NCBI GenBank assembly: GCA_017311185.1
Contig: JAESUZ010002553.1
Location: forward strand, 248,001 to 312,000
Reading direction: 5' to 3'
Source: Proteles cristata cristata
Taxonomy: Eukaryota > Chordata > Mammalia > Carnivora > Hyaenidae
Length of the DNA stretch: 64,000 nucleotides
Shown: positions 34,085 to 45,404 of the stretch, in pieces
How positions within the stretch are numbered: position 1 is the first letter of the stretch
How the letters are laid out: each line of letters begins with the position of its first letter
Program-made: the position numbers and the translations under genes
The notes under the pieces: generated by a model
Databases searched by the model: none
Told to the model about the DNA's origin: nothing
Seen by the model: only the letters and a program-made list of their open reading frames with translations

Positions 34085-35158
34085 AGGTTTAATTGAGATG
34101 TTTGCCTTCTTACTGTTGCATTCTAAGAATTCTTTATTCTTGTAGATACAAGTCCTTTATCAGAGATTTGCTTTGCAAATATTTTCTCTTAATCTGCAAT
34201 GGGACTTTTCATTTTTTTAAATAGTGAGTTTGGAAGAGTGGATGTGGAAATCATGATGAAATGTGTTTCACTGGTATTTGTTCTTTTATCATTTATTTTG
34301 TGTCCTTGATAGAATGCCTTTTAGCCCAAGGTCACTTCAGTTGTCTTCAATGTCTTCTAGAAGTGCCTTACTTCCAGCTGTTACATTTAGGCCTGTGATC
34401 CATTTCAAGTTAATTCTATGTATATTTTCAAGTAATAATTTAGGCCCACTTTGGGCATATGGATACCTTACTTATTTTGCATATCCATAGCCAGATCTTT
34501 TAGCACTGTTTTTTGAAAACATCTTTTCTTTCCCCACTGATTTCCTAAGTACATCAGTCAAAAATCAACCTATCATGTACGTCAGATGTCCCAGCTTCTC
34601 TTCAGTTCCGTTGGCCTACATGTTTCTTTCTATGTCAATAATATACTGTCTTGATTGCACAACTCTGTAAATAGTCTGCAACCAGATCGTCTAAGTCCTT
34701 TAACTATGTTCTTGTTACTAAAAGTTGTTTTAGCTATTCTCTTTGTTTTAAATATCTTTACAGATTTCAGAATTCACTTTTCTTCTGGGATTGGGATTGG
34801 GATTTTGTTTAAGCCAAGGATAAACTTAGGAAAAATTGACATTTTAGTAATATTGAGTCTTCTTAGCCATGATTGTGATTTAACTCTATTTACTTAAGTC
34901 TATTTTCATTTCTTTCATCCGTGTTTTATAGATTTGAGTGTATAGATCTTATGTGTTTAAATTTTTCTTAAGTATGTCATATTATTTGTCCTATGATAAA
35001 TGGTTTTGTTTTTAAATTTTGACTTCTGGTTATTTGTTGCTAGCATATAGAAATACATTTTTACTTTTTGGTATATTGATATATTGATTTGGTAGATTGA
35101 TTCTGTAAACTCATTAGACTCATTTTATGATTCTGGTGTCTCCCCTAGTAATTTACTT

Positions 35159-35861
35159 TTTTTAAAAATATAGTTTATTGTCAAGTTGGTTTCCATACAA
35201 CACCCAGTGCTCATCCCAGCAAGGGCCCTCCTCCATGCCCATCACCCACTTTCCCCTCTCCCCCCCATCAACTCTCAGTTTGTTTTCATTATTTGAGAGT
35301 CTCTTATGGTTTACCTCCCTCCCTCTCTGTAACTTTTTCCCCTTCCCTCTCCCCCATGGTCTTCTGTTAAGTTTCTCAATATCCACATATGAGTGAAAAC
35401 ATATGGAATCTGTCTTTCTCTGCCTGACTCATTTCACTTAGCATAATACCCTCGAGTTCCATCCATGTTGCTACAAATAGCCAGATTTCATTCTTTCCCA
35501 TTGCCATGTAGTATTCCACTTTATAGATAGACCACATCTTCATAGATGTGTATAGATAGACCACACTTTATAGATAGACCACATCTTGATCTTTATAGGT
35601 AAACCACATCTTCTTGATCCATTTGTCAATTGATGGACATTTGAGCTCTTTCCGTGATTTGACTTATTTAAAGTGCTGCTATGAACATTGGGGTCCATGT
35701 GCCCCTGTGCATCAGCACTCCTGTATCCCTTGGGTAAATTCCTAGCAGTGCTCTTTCTGGGTCCTAGGGGAGTTCTAGTGTTAATTTTTTGAGGAACCTC
35801 CAACTGTTTTCCAGAGGGGCTGCACCAGTTTGCATTCCCACCAACAATGTGAGAGGGTCCT
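35159..35861 (-). mobile_element. Young 5'-truncated L1 inside the old L1
   Basis: A 0.7-kb L1 3' end (3' UTR plus last part of ORF2). Exact 14-bp target duplication ctagtaatttactt at 35145-35158 and 35862-35875. The sequence is close to 9160-9780 of the large L1. It carries a local multiplication of a short segment at 35516-35620. Confidence 0.95.
35516..35620. repeat. Local tandem amplification within L1
   Basis: A segment based on 'tatagatagaccacatctt' appears about four times in 100 bases, whereas the matching place in the other L1 (9516-9540) has it once. It looks like slippage after or during insertion. Confidence 0.85.
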
Positions 35862-36129
35862 CTAGTAATTTACTTAAGGTTTTTGTTTTTTGTTTTTTAT
35901 GTAGACCATCAAGACACCTATGAATACAGTTTCACTTCTTGCTTTCCAGTCTGCACACATTGTATTTCTTTGTTTTGTCTTCTGCACTGGCTACGACCTC
36001 TATCGCAACATTGAATGGACATGCTGACGGCAGACATCCTTGTTGCTCCTGAATTCAGGGGAAGGGCATTCAGTCTTTCTTTTTTTGCATGTGTTGAAAT
36101 GATCATATGGTTTTCCTTCTGCAGAATGT

Positions 36130-36615
36130 GTGTCATGTGGGGTCTTCTAGGAAGCTGCCGAAACAGAAGTGAGTTGCAAAATATGTATTATGGGAAACAC
36201 TTGTTCAAGAACTAGGGCATCAGGGCCAGGGGTGGGTGGAGAGGCTTTCAGACCACCATGCGAGTCTGAGATCTATGAAACGATGGATACAGTAGAAGGA
36301 GCCTCCGATAGCTGTGTGTGGCTGAGAAATTCTCAGCCAAGCCAATGAGGAAGCCCAGAACAAGCACTGCTTGTCAGACATGTGCTACATCTAGCAGAAA
36401 TGGCCCATTTAGTGGTCCCACTACCGCCCCCATTTCTTTGCTGGGAGCACTCAGTACAGTGTGGCTTCAGCATCTCTGCTGTGGTGTATCCTAAGTCCTT
36501 TCAGGCGGTGGCATTTGGCGAACCACATCACCCACAGTAGATTTTCTTGAAGGGAGCTCTGACTGGCACACCTTCTCTCTAGTGCTGGCAGACTCTCCAA
36601 ATCTAGCAGATTACA
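36130..36615. other. Unidentified insert inside the old L1
   Basis: L1 similarity stops near 'gcagaatgtgtgtcatg' and resumes near 'ttacactggttgattttcat'. The 485 bases between have higher GC and no L1 character. It could be an LTR or another retro-insert; no family, poly-A or terminal duplication was identified. Confidence 0.5.
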
Positions 36616-36690
36616 CTGGTTGATTTTCATGTCTTAAACCAATTTTCCCTAAGCAAGATAAATCTCACTTGGCTATGGTGTATTATTCTT

Positions 36691-36716
36691 ATATCTAGAT
36701 ATCTAGATATCTAGAT
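36691..36716. repeat. Short (ATATCTAG)n palindromic repeat
   Basis: Three consecutive ATATCTAG units, each self-complementary. Confidence 0.9.
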
Positions 36717-37094
36717 TATATATGTCATTAGATCCAACTTGCTAATATTTTAGGGGGATTTTTTTTCCTACAATGTCTTTGGCTTTAGAATAAAATTGAT
36801 ATTGGACTCATAAAATGAGTTCAGAGGTGTTTTCTTCTCTCCTGTTTTCTGAAAGACGTGGTATGGCATTGTGTGATTTCCTTCTTCAAGGCTTGGTGGA
36901 ATTCGCTAATTTAACCATCTTTGCCTAAGCATTTTGGGGGAAGGTTTTTAACTGTAAATTCAAGTACTTTAATAGTTACAGGATTCTTAAAGTAATCTAT
37001 TTCATATTAGGTAAATATTAGTAGTTTGTAGTTTTTAGAGAAACTGATTTACGTTGTTGATTTATGTGCATGATGATGTCCATATTATTCCTTT

Positions 37095-37311
37095 TTAAAA
37101 AAATTTTTAATGTTTGTTTTTGAGAGAGAGAAAGAGAGAAAGCACGACCAGGAGAGGGCCAGAGAGAGAGAGAGACACAGAATCTGAAGCAGACTCTAGG
37201 CTCTGAGCTGTCAATTCAAAGCCTGATGCTGGGCTCAAAGTTATAAACTGTCAGATCATGACCTGAGCCAAAGTTGGACATTTAACCATCTGAGCCACCC
37301 AGACTCGCCCG
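37095..37311 (-). mobile_element. CAN SINE, class A, inside the old L1
   Basis: Exact 12-bp target duplication tattattccttt at 37083-37094 and 37312-37323. Diverged body, T-rich tail to the left. Confidence 0.95.
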
Positions 37312-37612
37312 TATTATTCCTTTGCTATCCTTTTATTAGCTATGAGGTATTACTGATGTTACTGATATTGGTATCTGTGTCTCCTCTCTTAACATTATCA
37401 GTCTTGCTGTAAGGTTATTGATTTTATTTGATAAAATTGTATACCAGTGGTTTGGGCTAGGCTAGCTTTCTGATGAGTAATACTTACATGTTTATTTTTA
37501 AACTATTTCTTTGCTTTCAATCTTTCTGTGATTTAAGAATTAAAGTGCATTTCTTTTATACAGAGTATAGTTGGGTCTTGTTTTCCTATGAAGTCTCATA
37601 CATATACCTTTT

Positions 37613-37836
37613 TTTTTTAATTTTTTTAATGTTTTATTTATTTCTAGGAGCGAGAGAGAGACAGCATGAGCAGGGGAGGGTCAGAGAGAGAGGGAGTCAC
37701 AGACTGAAACAGGCTCCAGGCTCTGAGCTGGCAGTCAGCACAGAGCCCGACGCGGGGCTCGAACCCACGAACCGCGAGATCATGACCTAAGCGAAAGTTG
37801 GACGCTTAACCAACTAAGCCACCCAGGCGCCCCTCC
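37613..37836 (-). mobile_element. CAN SINE, class B, young
   Basis: Exact 14-bp target duplication tacatatacctttt at 37599-37612 and 37837-37850. The head keeps nearly all CpGs (CGACGCGGGGCTCGAACC), and the class B body carries GGGAGTCACAGACTG. It lies inside the old L1. Confidence 0.97.
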
Positions 37837-39425
37837 TACATATACCTTTTAATTGATGTATACAGGCTGTCTACATTTAATGTGACTATTGACAGTGTTG
37901 GGTCTAAATCTATCATTTTGCTATTTGTTTTTGGTTTGTTCCGTTTTTTCTTTGTTCTTTCCTCTTGTGTTGCAATACTTTGGATTAGGTGTATATTTAC
38001 TGTATTCACTTCATAATACATAATATTTTATCTTTACTCTTACCTTATTCTATCTTGTTGTTGTTTGTGCTATTTGTTTTTATTATTTGGTTTCTTTGTA
38101 GTGTTTTCTCAGTGATTTAAAGACACCTATTGAACACATCATTCTGTACCTTCAACTCACATTATGCCTTGTCATATATGTTGTAAGAATACTGTAACAA
38201 TACGTGTTCATTTTTTCCCTCCTGGGTTTCTTTCTTATTGTTACTGTACATTTTATTTCTGTGTGTGGGATGTATGGGATAAACTCCACAATATATCCCT
38301 ATTGTTTCTATTGTGAACGGTCAATTATTTTTTTAAAAAACTTTAAAACTGATAAAAAGAATATTTTATATTTAACCTCGTATTTTTCATCCCTGGAGCA
38401 CTTTATTCATTTATGTAAATTGGAGTCTTCATCAGATGCCCTTTTCCTTCTGCCAAAAAAAAAAAAACCTTTATTATGCAGGACTGTTGGCAAGGAATTC
38501 CTTCAACTTTTGTTCATTTTAATACTCTTTGTTTCACCTTTCGTGAGTTTTTTCTTGTGGGTAGAGAGTTCGACATTGACAGTTTGCCTTTTAGAACTTG
38601 ACAGATGCAACTCCATTGTCTCTGGCTTGTGCGGTAAGTCTGTAGTCATCCATATAGACGCCTGCGTGGACTGCTGACTCTGGCTCTTGTAATTATTTTC
38701 CAGTCGCTGGATTTCAGGACTTTGATAGTGTTGGGTCTTAATCTTGTTTTCTTTTATCCTGGGTCCCAGGCTTGAGGTTCATATTACCTCTATGGTTTTA
38801 TAGTTTTGTGAAATTTGGAACTCTTTCTTTTCTTTCCCTATTTTCTTCAAATATTTTTTCTTCAAATAGGTATATTTTTTCTGTCCTATCTCTGCCTTTC
38901 CTGCCCTTATAAGTCTTCAGCTGCACATATTAGTTACTGCTTGATATTGTCCCATGAGTCATTAATGCTTTGTTCATTCTTTTTCTTGTCTGTATTTTAT
39001 TTTGGATAGTCTCTATGCTATGTTTTCAAATCCACTGATGTGGATGTCAAATCTGGTGTTGTCCAATATGTTTTTGATCCCATCCAGTGATCATTTATTA
39101 ATTTCAAATATTGTATTTCTTATTTCCTAAAATTTCACTTGGGTTTCCATTATCTATTCCATTTGTCTCCTCTCCTTTCCTCTACCTTCTTGAGCAAATG
39201 GCATACATTTGTAATTGTTTTAATTTCCTCACCCATTGATTCTATCATATGTGCCATTTCTTGGGTCGTTAATTTTCCTGCTTTTGGCATGCTCAGTATT
39301 TTTTTATTGGATCTCAGACATTTAAAATTTTATATTTATGTTTTAATTTATTTTTAAGATTTCACTTATTTTATCATTATTTTTGGAGAGAGAGCGAGAG
39401 GGTGAATGCTCAAGCGGAGGAAAGG

Positions 39426-39459
<34 letters not shown>

Positions 39460-39557
39460 CTTAAGCAGGTTCCATGCTCAGCAGTATTACTCACAAATAC
39501 TGACACAGGGCTCAGCCCAACAACCCTGGTATCATGACCTGAGCTGAAATCAAGAGT

Positions 39558-39576
39558 TGGACACCAGGGGGCGCCT
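39558..39576 (+). promoter_or_regulatory. CTCF-like motif formed at a SINE-SINE junction
   Basis: TGGACACCAGGGGGCGCCT agrees at 16 of 19 positions with the standard vertebrate CTCF motif (TGGCCACCAGGGGGCGCTA), including the whole core CACCAGGGGGCGC. The left part comes from the older antisense SINE, the right part from the head of the inserted SINE. Binding is an inference. Confidence 0.55.
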
Positions 39577-39779
39577 GAGTGGCTCAGTGGGTTAAACTGA
39601 CTTTCCGCTCAGGTCAGGATCTCATTGTGAGTTCCAGCCCCAGGTCAGGCTCTGTGCTGACGGCTTGGAGCCTGGAGCCTGTTTCAGATTCTGTGTCTCC
39701 CTCTCTCTCCGTTCCTCCCCGGCTCACGATCTGTCTCTCTGTCTCAAAAATAAATAAATATTTAAAAAGTTTAAAAAAT
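39568..39779 (+). mobile_element. CAN SINE, class A, nested in an older SINE
   Basis: Inserted head-on into the antisense older SINE. Flanks aagagttggacaccag (39552-39567) and aagagttgggcattca (39780-39795) form an imperfect target duplication. Its first bases create a CTCF-like motif with the flank. Confidence 0.93.
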
Positions 39780-40054
39780 AAGAGTTGGGCATTCAACTAA
39801 CTGAGCCACCCAGATGTCTCTAAATTTTCTGTTTAGATATTTTAGTTTTCTTTCAGTATTGCTGGACTTTTTTCTGGGATGCAGTTGAATGACTCAGCAT
39901 CACTCTGCTCTCTTTAAACCTTTATTTCAAGTCCTCTCTGCATGATTTCGGTATAGAGCTGATAGAGTGATGCTCTCAGCTACAAAGGCCTGGGAATACT
40001 CACCTGGACCCATACTCGTGGTGAATTTCCAGACATTTCCCGAAATAGAGCCAG

Positions 40055-40528
40055 TGTTGTCGCCAGACTGGCTCTTACGACTGCAAGAATCACGTCACCA
40101 GCAACCATCTGAGGACCTTGAATAACAAGATTTATTACTCACAAATACTGGAGGATACCGAGCATGCCTGGGGCCTCACAGCAAGGTTCTGCGGGGAGAG
40201 AGAGAGAGAGAGAGAGCAGGGACTTGGGGTTCAGCCTTTACTGAAGGCGAGGATAGATAGGGTGCTTAGGGTTTGGGGGGTTCACTTTTTAAATTTAAAA
40301 TGTAAAAGCAGGAATTAAAGCATGAAAAGAGAAAAGCAGGTCTGGTCTCTCCAGCTTGTGTAAAGGGATGTTTGGGGGGAGGGGTGGGGCAGCCTGGCTC
40401 TTTGTCTGATCCTATAGCTAGTTGGATGTCTTTGAAGTGGACACCTTGGCAATCAAAAGCTAAATGTCAGGCACTTAACACTGCAATCAGAAAAGCTAAT
40501 TGTCAGGTACTTAAACTACATCACTACA
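40055..40528 (-). mobile_element. Retroviral LTR (gammaretrovirus-like, ERV1 type)
   Basis: A 474-bp unit that on the minus strand begins TGTAGTGATG and ends GGCGACAACA. An AATAAA polyadenylation signal (40136-40131) is followed by a GT-rich region and the end typical of class I LTRs. Near its 5' end are two tandem copies of about 34 bases (40483-40517 and 40449-40482), like the U3 enhancer repeats of such LTRs. No matching short target duplication flanks it, so it may be one end of a degraded provirus. No viral gene is recognisable next to it. Confidence 0.7.
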
Positions 40529-40867
40529 GGGTCCTCCTCTGGTAGTTTTGCCTGTAAATTCTAGCTGTCATGGCCGCCTCCAGCAGGGAATCATGTGTGT
40601 GCAACTCACCGGGAGAGCCCGTCCGGTCATGCATTGTGGCCGGGGACCTCTCTCCAGGTGGTAGGCTAGCGTAGTCGTAGAGGCCACCTAACCGGATTCC
40701 CTTCTCTCAGGTCTCTGCTCTGTGCCGCCTGCCTTTCAGCCCTGTAAGCCACTATTTCAGAGATCTTGCCCATTTTCTGAGTTGTTCAAGATAGAGGGTC
40801 AATATGGATCCTGGTACTCTATTATGGCTGAATGTGGAAGGGATTAATATATATTTTAACACTTAAA

Positions 40868-41013
40868 AAGCCCCGCGTCGGGCTCTGTGCTGACTGCCAG
40901 CTCAGAACCTGGAGGCTGTTTCAGTCTGTGACTCCCTCTCTCTCTGACCCTCCCCTGCTCACCCTGTCTCTCTCTCTGTCTCCTAGAAATAAATAAAATA
41001 TTAAAAAAAAAAA
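40868..41013 (+). mobile_element. CAN SINE, class B, 5'-truncated
   Basis: It starts within the B box region (GCCCCGCGTCGGGCTCTG) and runs to an A12 tail. The tRNA-like head is absent, so it cannot be transcribed by pol III. Body markers GACTGCCAGCTCAG and CAGTCTGTGACTCCC. Confidence 0.93.
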
Positions 41014-41124
41014 AGTCCAAATAACTTTCTAATGAGACTTTAATGCTGAAGTTCTCAATATCCAAGAATTGCAAGTATTGCTAGTATTTACTCTCAAACT
41101 TTTATGAGAAGGAGCATCTAGAAG

Positions 41125-41275
41125 TATGGGTGACAGGTATTAAGGAGGACACTCGTTGGGATGCGCACTAGGTGTTGCCTGTAAGTGACTAATCACTGAA
41201 CTCTACTCCTGAAACCAATATTGCACTCTACATTAATTAACTAAAATTAAAAAAATAATAAATCCATAAAAAGTA
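41125..41275 (+). mobile_element. Carnivore L1 3' end fragment
   Basis: 'cgttgggatgcgcactaggtg', 'ctaatcactgaactctactcc', 'tgaaaccaatattgcactc' is the typical end of carnivore L1 3' UTRs, with an A-rich tail after it. Confidence 0.85.
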
Positions 41276-42539
41276 TTTAAATTCCCTTTATGGCTACCAT
41301 GTTTTTGTTTCCCCTCCATCAGCACTAATATTGGCCATAGTGCTGTTATTCAAGGAAACATTAAGTGATTGCTCAGTGGAAAAAAAAATGACCACAAATC
41401 ACCTAAACACCTAGATGGGTCAGAAAGTAGTATTCAAATCCCATGCATAACTCACAGGGAATGGACCATTTGCTATTGCTACCAGATAGAGGACAAATGC
41501 CTTATTAATCAAAACTGCAGCAGCCTAAGAACGCTAGTTATGTCATTGAAAAGGATGGCTGACATCCCAGGGCACCTGGAACTCCGTGCTGCATGCACGA
41601 GCGAGCACATCTCCTAGCCCTCATGCTGCTTGTGTTACAGACGAGATCCTGTTCAAATCTTCCATAACAGTAGAGAGACTCAGGAAAGTGCAGAGCCAGC
41701 TGACAAGCAAAAGCAAAGCCCACCAAACATCCATTTCCCTAAGCTGTATAGCCGAATCTTAGACTAAGAGAAACCTCCCACAAGAGCGAACGCCGGGTCA
41801 AGACTATTGAATGTCTGCCCTTATGCCAGACCTAGAAAATATTCAGTGTTCAGATTGCCAGTGTCTCTCGTTAAATGTGTCTCCAAAACTGGACGTGAGG
41901 CTCCGTGGTGACCTTCTGTCCTCCTTCACTCTGAGCCCCAGCGCTTTGTCTGTTCAATATTGCACACCTAGCATTTCCCTTCGTATTCTCTGTAAATGCC
42001 TCTCAGTCTCTGCAACCTCGCGGTTCCCATTGTATTACCTCCTTTTACTTCTGACTCCCATCCCTCCTGCTAAGTGACCTTAAATTCCACCTTGTCTTTC
42101 AATGCGCTGCCCACCTGCCTAGAATGAGAGGAACTGTCTACACCACTGATGAAAATTGCCGGTGCTAGCTAGCCTGGAGTCTCGGCTTAGTGTTCTTTAT
42201 TACTTCTCTCATTTGATATATTCTTTATTAACATGCCCTTATTTTTTTTATCGTTTCCTCTCATGTTGGGCAGTCAGTGGCCCAGCCTCCAAATGGTTCC
42301 ATGTCGCTCAGTGGCAGCACAGCCTAGTGCCAGGCATGATGCACAGCATCATGTTGTTGATAACGCGGTGGGAATAAACCCACCAAGTAGCCAAAGAGCC
42401 TCATAAAGAACTGGGTCTCTTTAATGGGATCCTTGAAAGGTGGTATTGTACCGTCAAGTTGTTCATTTGTACCTGGTTCATATACGGAGGGGTCATGCAA
42501 ATTATTTATTGATGCTTAATAATCACTCTGCTACTTAGT
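41276..42539. other. Unassigned unique sequence
   Basis: No gene or named repeat. The frame at 41811-42077 shows no known similarity. Confidence 0.4.
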
Positions 42540-43010
42540 GCCTAAGAGAAGCATTATTCTATGGCTCAGGATCCTTTGGGACAGGAATCTGAGCAGAGCA
42601 CAGGGAAGGCTGCTTGCCTTGGCTCTTCGTCGTTCTGTCTGCTGGATTCAGACTAGGATGTCAAAAGCAGCCTTCCCACCTGCCTGTGCCTTTGCTTACG
42701 TGGCTCAAATGAAGCGGCCCGCTTGCTCTCCCTTCATGTGACCTTTCTCTTTATATGGAGTGACTTGTCCTCCAGGGTTTCCCTTTCATGTGGTTTCCTT
42801 CCATTAGGGTAGCTTGGACTTCATACGGCTGCTGGATTCATTCTACCTGGACCAGAGAGAAAGCTGTAAGAGCTCTAAATGGATGGCCTTGAACCTCCCA
42901 TGATTTTACCTGCATGGGACTCTTTGGTCAAGCAAGTTACAAGACCATCTGAGATTCAAGAGGGAGGGAGTATAGACTCCCCCGTTTGAATCTGGGATTC
43001 AAGGCAAAGT
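42540..43010 (-). repeat. Possible old LTR-type repeat, family not named
   Basis: 'ggtcaagcaagttacaagacc', 'gagattcaagagggagggag', 'tatagactcccccgtttgaa' resembles a widespread old mammalian repeat (similar layout to 8650-9090). Family uncertain. Confidence 0.4.
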
Positions 43011-44652
43011 GACAAAGGGAGTGTGGACACAGAAGCGTGATTTATTGGGGACCCTTTTGAACGGGTATCACTAAGGCTTATCCCAAGACTGCACCTGTGA
43101 TTATAATTCTAGGTTATGATGCATAGCACAACTTCTAAATTTAAATATGGCTGTTACACACGTGTGGTCTCGGAAGGATGAGACAATCAGATAGCTTCTC
43201 TGGTCCCACTTAGATGGGCAAAGGGCCCCTGTTACGTTTTCTGGGAGTCTCTTGTGCTCCGCGTCCCCAGAATATGAGTATCACTCAGTAAGAAAATTGC
43301 CTTTTTGGTTGACTTGTCTCTTCCACTACACTTAGTTCCTGGGGGCCATGGGCTGCGCCTTATTCTCCTTTCAATCTCCCAAAGTTCGTATGACACCCTT
43401 TATATAGGAACTACCTCTTCACTCAATGAAAATAGATAGCTATACTTAAATAATATATATTTTGTATGGAACCACATTAAAATCCTTACTGTCTTCACAT
43501 TAGATTATTTTTCACACATCCTAGATCTTATGTCTAGTTAATCTAATAGATGGATGAATAACAGTCTTTTAAATGCAGCTAAGATTTTGTTCTCTTTTCC
43601 CCACATGGCATCGAGGGCTGCCTGTCTCCTCCTATGACTCAGAAGTTTCTTTCAGGGCCCTTCTTGATCTAAGTGACAGGGCTGAAATAGAATTTCATTC
43701 AGTGATTTTACTCTGCCATATAAAATAAGCATGGTTGTGTGTGTTAGGCATGCTTGAAGACCACATAAATATCAGTCATTCTAGGAAGGAAGACCCGTTC
43801 ATGGGATCAAAATGGAAATGAATACGAAGCCAACAGTGTGAGGAGTACCAGCTGCAGAGCCTTTCCTGGACAATTACATGATAACCTGAAGCCCAGAAAG
43901 GACCACACCCTCTTCTGCTTATTCCTATTCCTCGCTGCTGGCATAGAGGCTGGTGGATGAGGGGCCCTATTTGTTACCTAGACTTTCAGCCCTGTTATAA
44001 CTTTCTAAAGAGGATACCTGAAAGTTGAATTTCCCCCCATGTTTATTTGCTTAATGACATACAATCCATAGAGCAGATTTCTAGACACACAGCAGGTGCT
44101 TGGAAAATACGTGACGTCCAGAGGGGCCTCTGCTGTATTGAAGAAGCACCTTGTTTCCAAGGAAACCCTCTTAGCTGTGTGCTCAACCTTTGGTCTCCAG
44201 TCCTGAGAGGCCATGTGAGCACATAATAGTCTCTAACTAGTCAAGAGACTGGGTCTAAGGGGCTCATTTGCAAAATTTTACCCAGTGTCACAAGCTTCCT
44301 CTAAAATCTTTGATTTAATAGATCTGCAACCTTTTCTTTGTTCACAGAATCTGAAAGATGAAGGTGAGTTCAGTGTCTAAATCCTTTCCCTTTTGCTGTT
44401 CATGTAAATTTCCAGAGCATTTGGCAAATGTGAATCATTTTGCAGTAGCATTTTGTTTATGCCACAGATGGATGCCCTTGAAATTAACCCTCAGTGAGAC
44501 AGTGTCAAGTGATGTGTTGGAAAGTCGTAGTCACAGAAGACAAGAAAGGTGTAAGGTAGAAGTCTGTTATAAGAGGGAGTCAACAGGAGAAACTAAAATC
44601 CATCTCAGAGCTTTTTCACTTATGTTGGTGAGGAATTGTTCATCAAATGTTT
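43011..44652. other. Unassigned unique sequence
   Basis: No gene recognised. The 109-codon frame at 44358-44687 runs into the LTR and is not family-like. Confidence 0.4.
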
Positions 44653-44984
44653 ATAGCCCACCCCCATATTCACATGCTGAAACCTAGCACCCAGTGTGAT
44701 AATCTTTGGAGGTGGGGCCTTTGGGAGATGATTGGGTCAGGAGGAGGAACCCTCATGAATGGGATCAGTGATCTTATAAAAGAGCTCCCTTTTCCCCTTG
44801 TCACAAGAGGAGAAGGGAGAAGATAGCCATCTATGAACCAGGAAGCAGGCTTTCACCAGACATTGAATCTGTAGATGCCTTGATCTTGGACTTCCAGGCT
44901 CCAAAACTGTGATAAATAAACTTACATTGTTTATAAAGCACCCAGTATAGGATATTTTTGTTATAGCAGCCTGAATAGATCAGA
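44653..44984 (+). mobile_element. MaLR LTR, MLT1B-like
   Basis: 'cacatgctgaaacctagcac', 'aatctttggaggtggggcct', 'gccttgatcttggacttcc', 'gctccaaaactgtgataaat', 'gttatagcagcctgaatag' match MLT1A/B in order. The 5' few bases are lost. Confidence 0.88.
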
Positions 44985-45078
44985 CGTTGAAGAATTAAAT
45001 TAGAACATCTATGCTCATTACTTGGCATAGTGCTTATCTGGTAGTTCAATAAACGGTAGCCATGATGATGATGGTGAT
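44985..45078 (+). repeat. MIR 3' part
   Basis: 'cttggcatagtgcttatctgg', 'ttcaataaacggtagcc' and the (ATG)n end look like the MIR 3' terminus. Confidence 0.5.
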
Positions 45079-45377
45079 GGTTAATATTATAAAACAGAAA
45101 TTTCTGAATTTCATATGATTTTCTGCAATATTTTATAGTCAAATTTCCTGAACATTTAAAATTATAACTGCTATTCTCTTGAAAGATGTTCAAGAAAACA
45201 TCCAATTTTCACACTTTGGTAAAGAACCTAATGTGCTTATCAGCTTTCAAATCTAATGTCCCCTGACAACATTTTAGATTCTAGTGGATTCTGCCTGATT
45301 TGGGATTGGCATTGTCATGCCAAAATCTGGGATCCTGGTAGGAGTAGAAGTACATGTGTACATGTATGTGTGCACTA

Positions 45378-45404
45378 TGTGTGTGTGTGTGTGTGTGCGC
45401 GCGT
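45378..45404. repeat. (GT)n/(GC)n microsatellite
   Basis: About ten GT units followed by GCGCGC, a potential Z-DNA stretch. Confidence 0.95.

Larger units (their letters stand above)
39345..39821 (-). mobile_element. Older CAN SINE, split by a second SINE
   Basis: Left half at 39345-39567 (T-rich start, (GA)n body at 39429-39456, 'atcatgacctgagctgaaat'); right half at 39780-39821 ending 'ctgagccacccagatgtc'. The two halves are continuous once the inner SINE is set aside. Confidence 0.9.
34085..40860 (-). mobile_element. Ancient L1 (L1M-type), nearly full-length, heavily interrupted
   Basis: Reading down from 40860, the order is a 5' UTR-like end ('gagttgttcaagatagaggg', 'gtactctattatggctgaatg' at 40775-40845), ORF1-like region (about 39300-38400, 'gcacatattagttactgc', 'tccattgtctctggcttg'), ORF2 start region (about 37900), reverse transcriptase (37450-35880, 'acatccttgttgctcctgaa', 'gcattcagtctttc') and the ORF2 3' half (34900-34085, 'attgagtcttcttagccatg', 'tcaatgtcttctagaagtgc'). 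All frames are destroyed. Divergence is far greater than in the 9-14 kb L1. Insertions within it are listed separately. Confidence 0.75.

Noticed and set aside
34785..34806. Telomere-like TTGGGA repeats
   Set aside because: Only three units, TTGGGA rather than TTAGGG, within an old L1 where the consensus has a similar phrase.
38204..38677. 157-codon plus-strand frame rich in Phe and Leu
   Set aside because: It is the antisense of the ORF1 region of the ancient L1; the T-rich strand avoids stops by composition.
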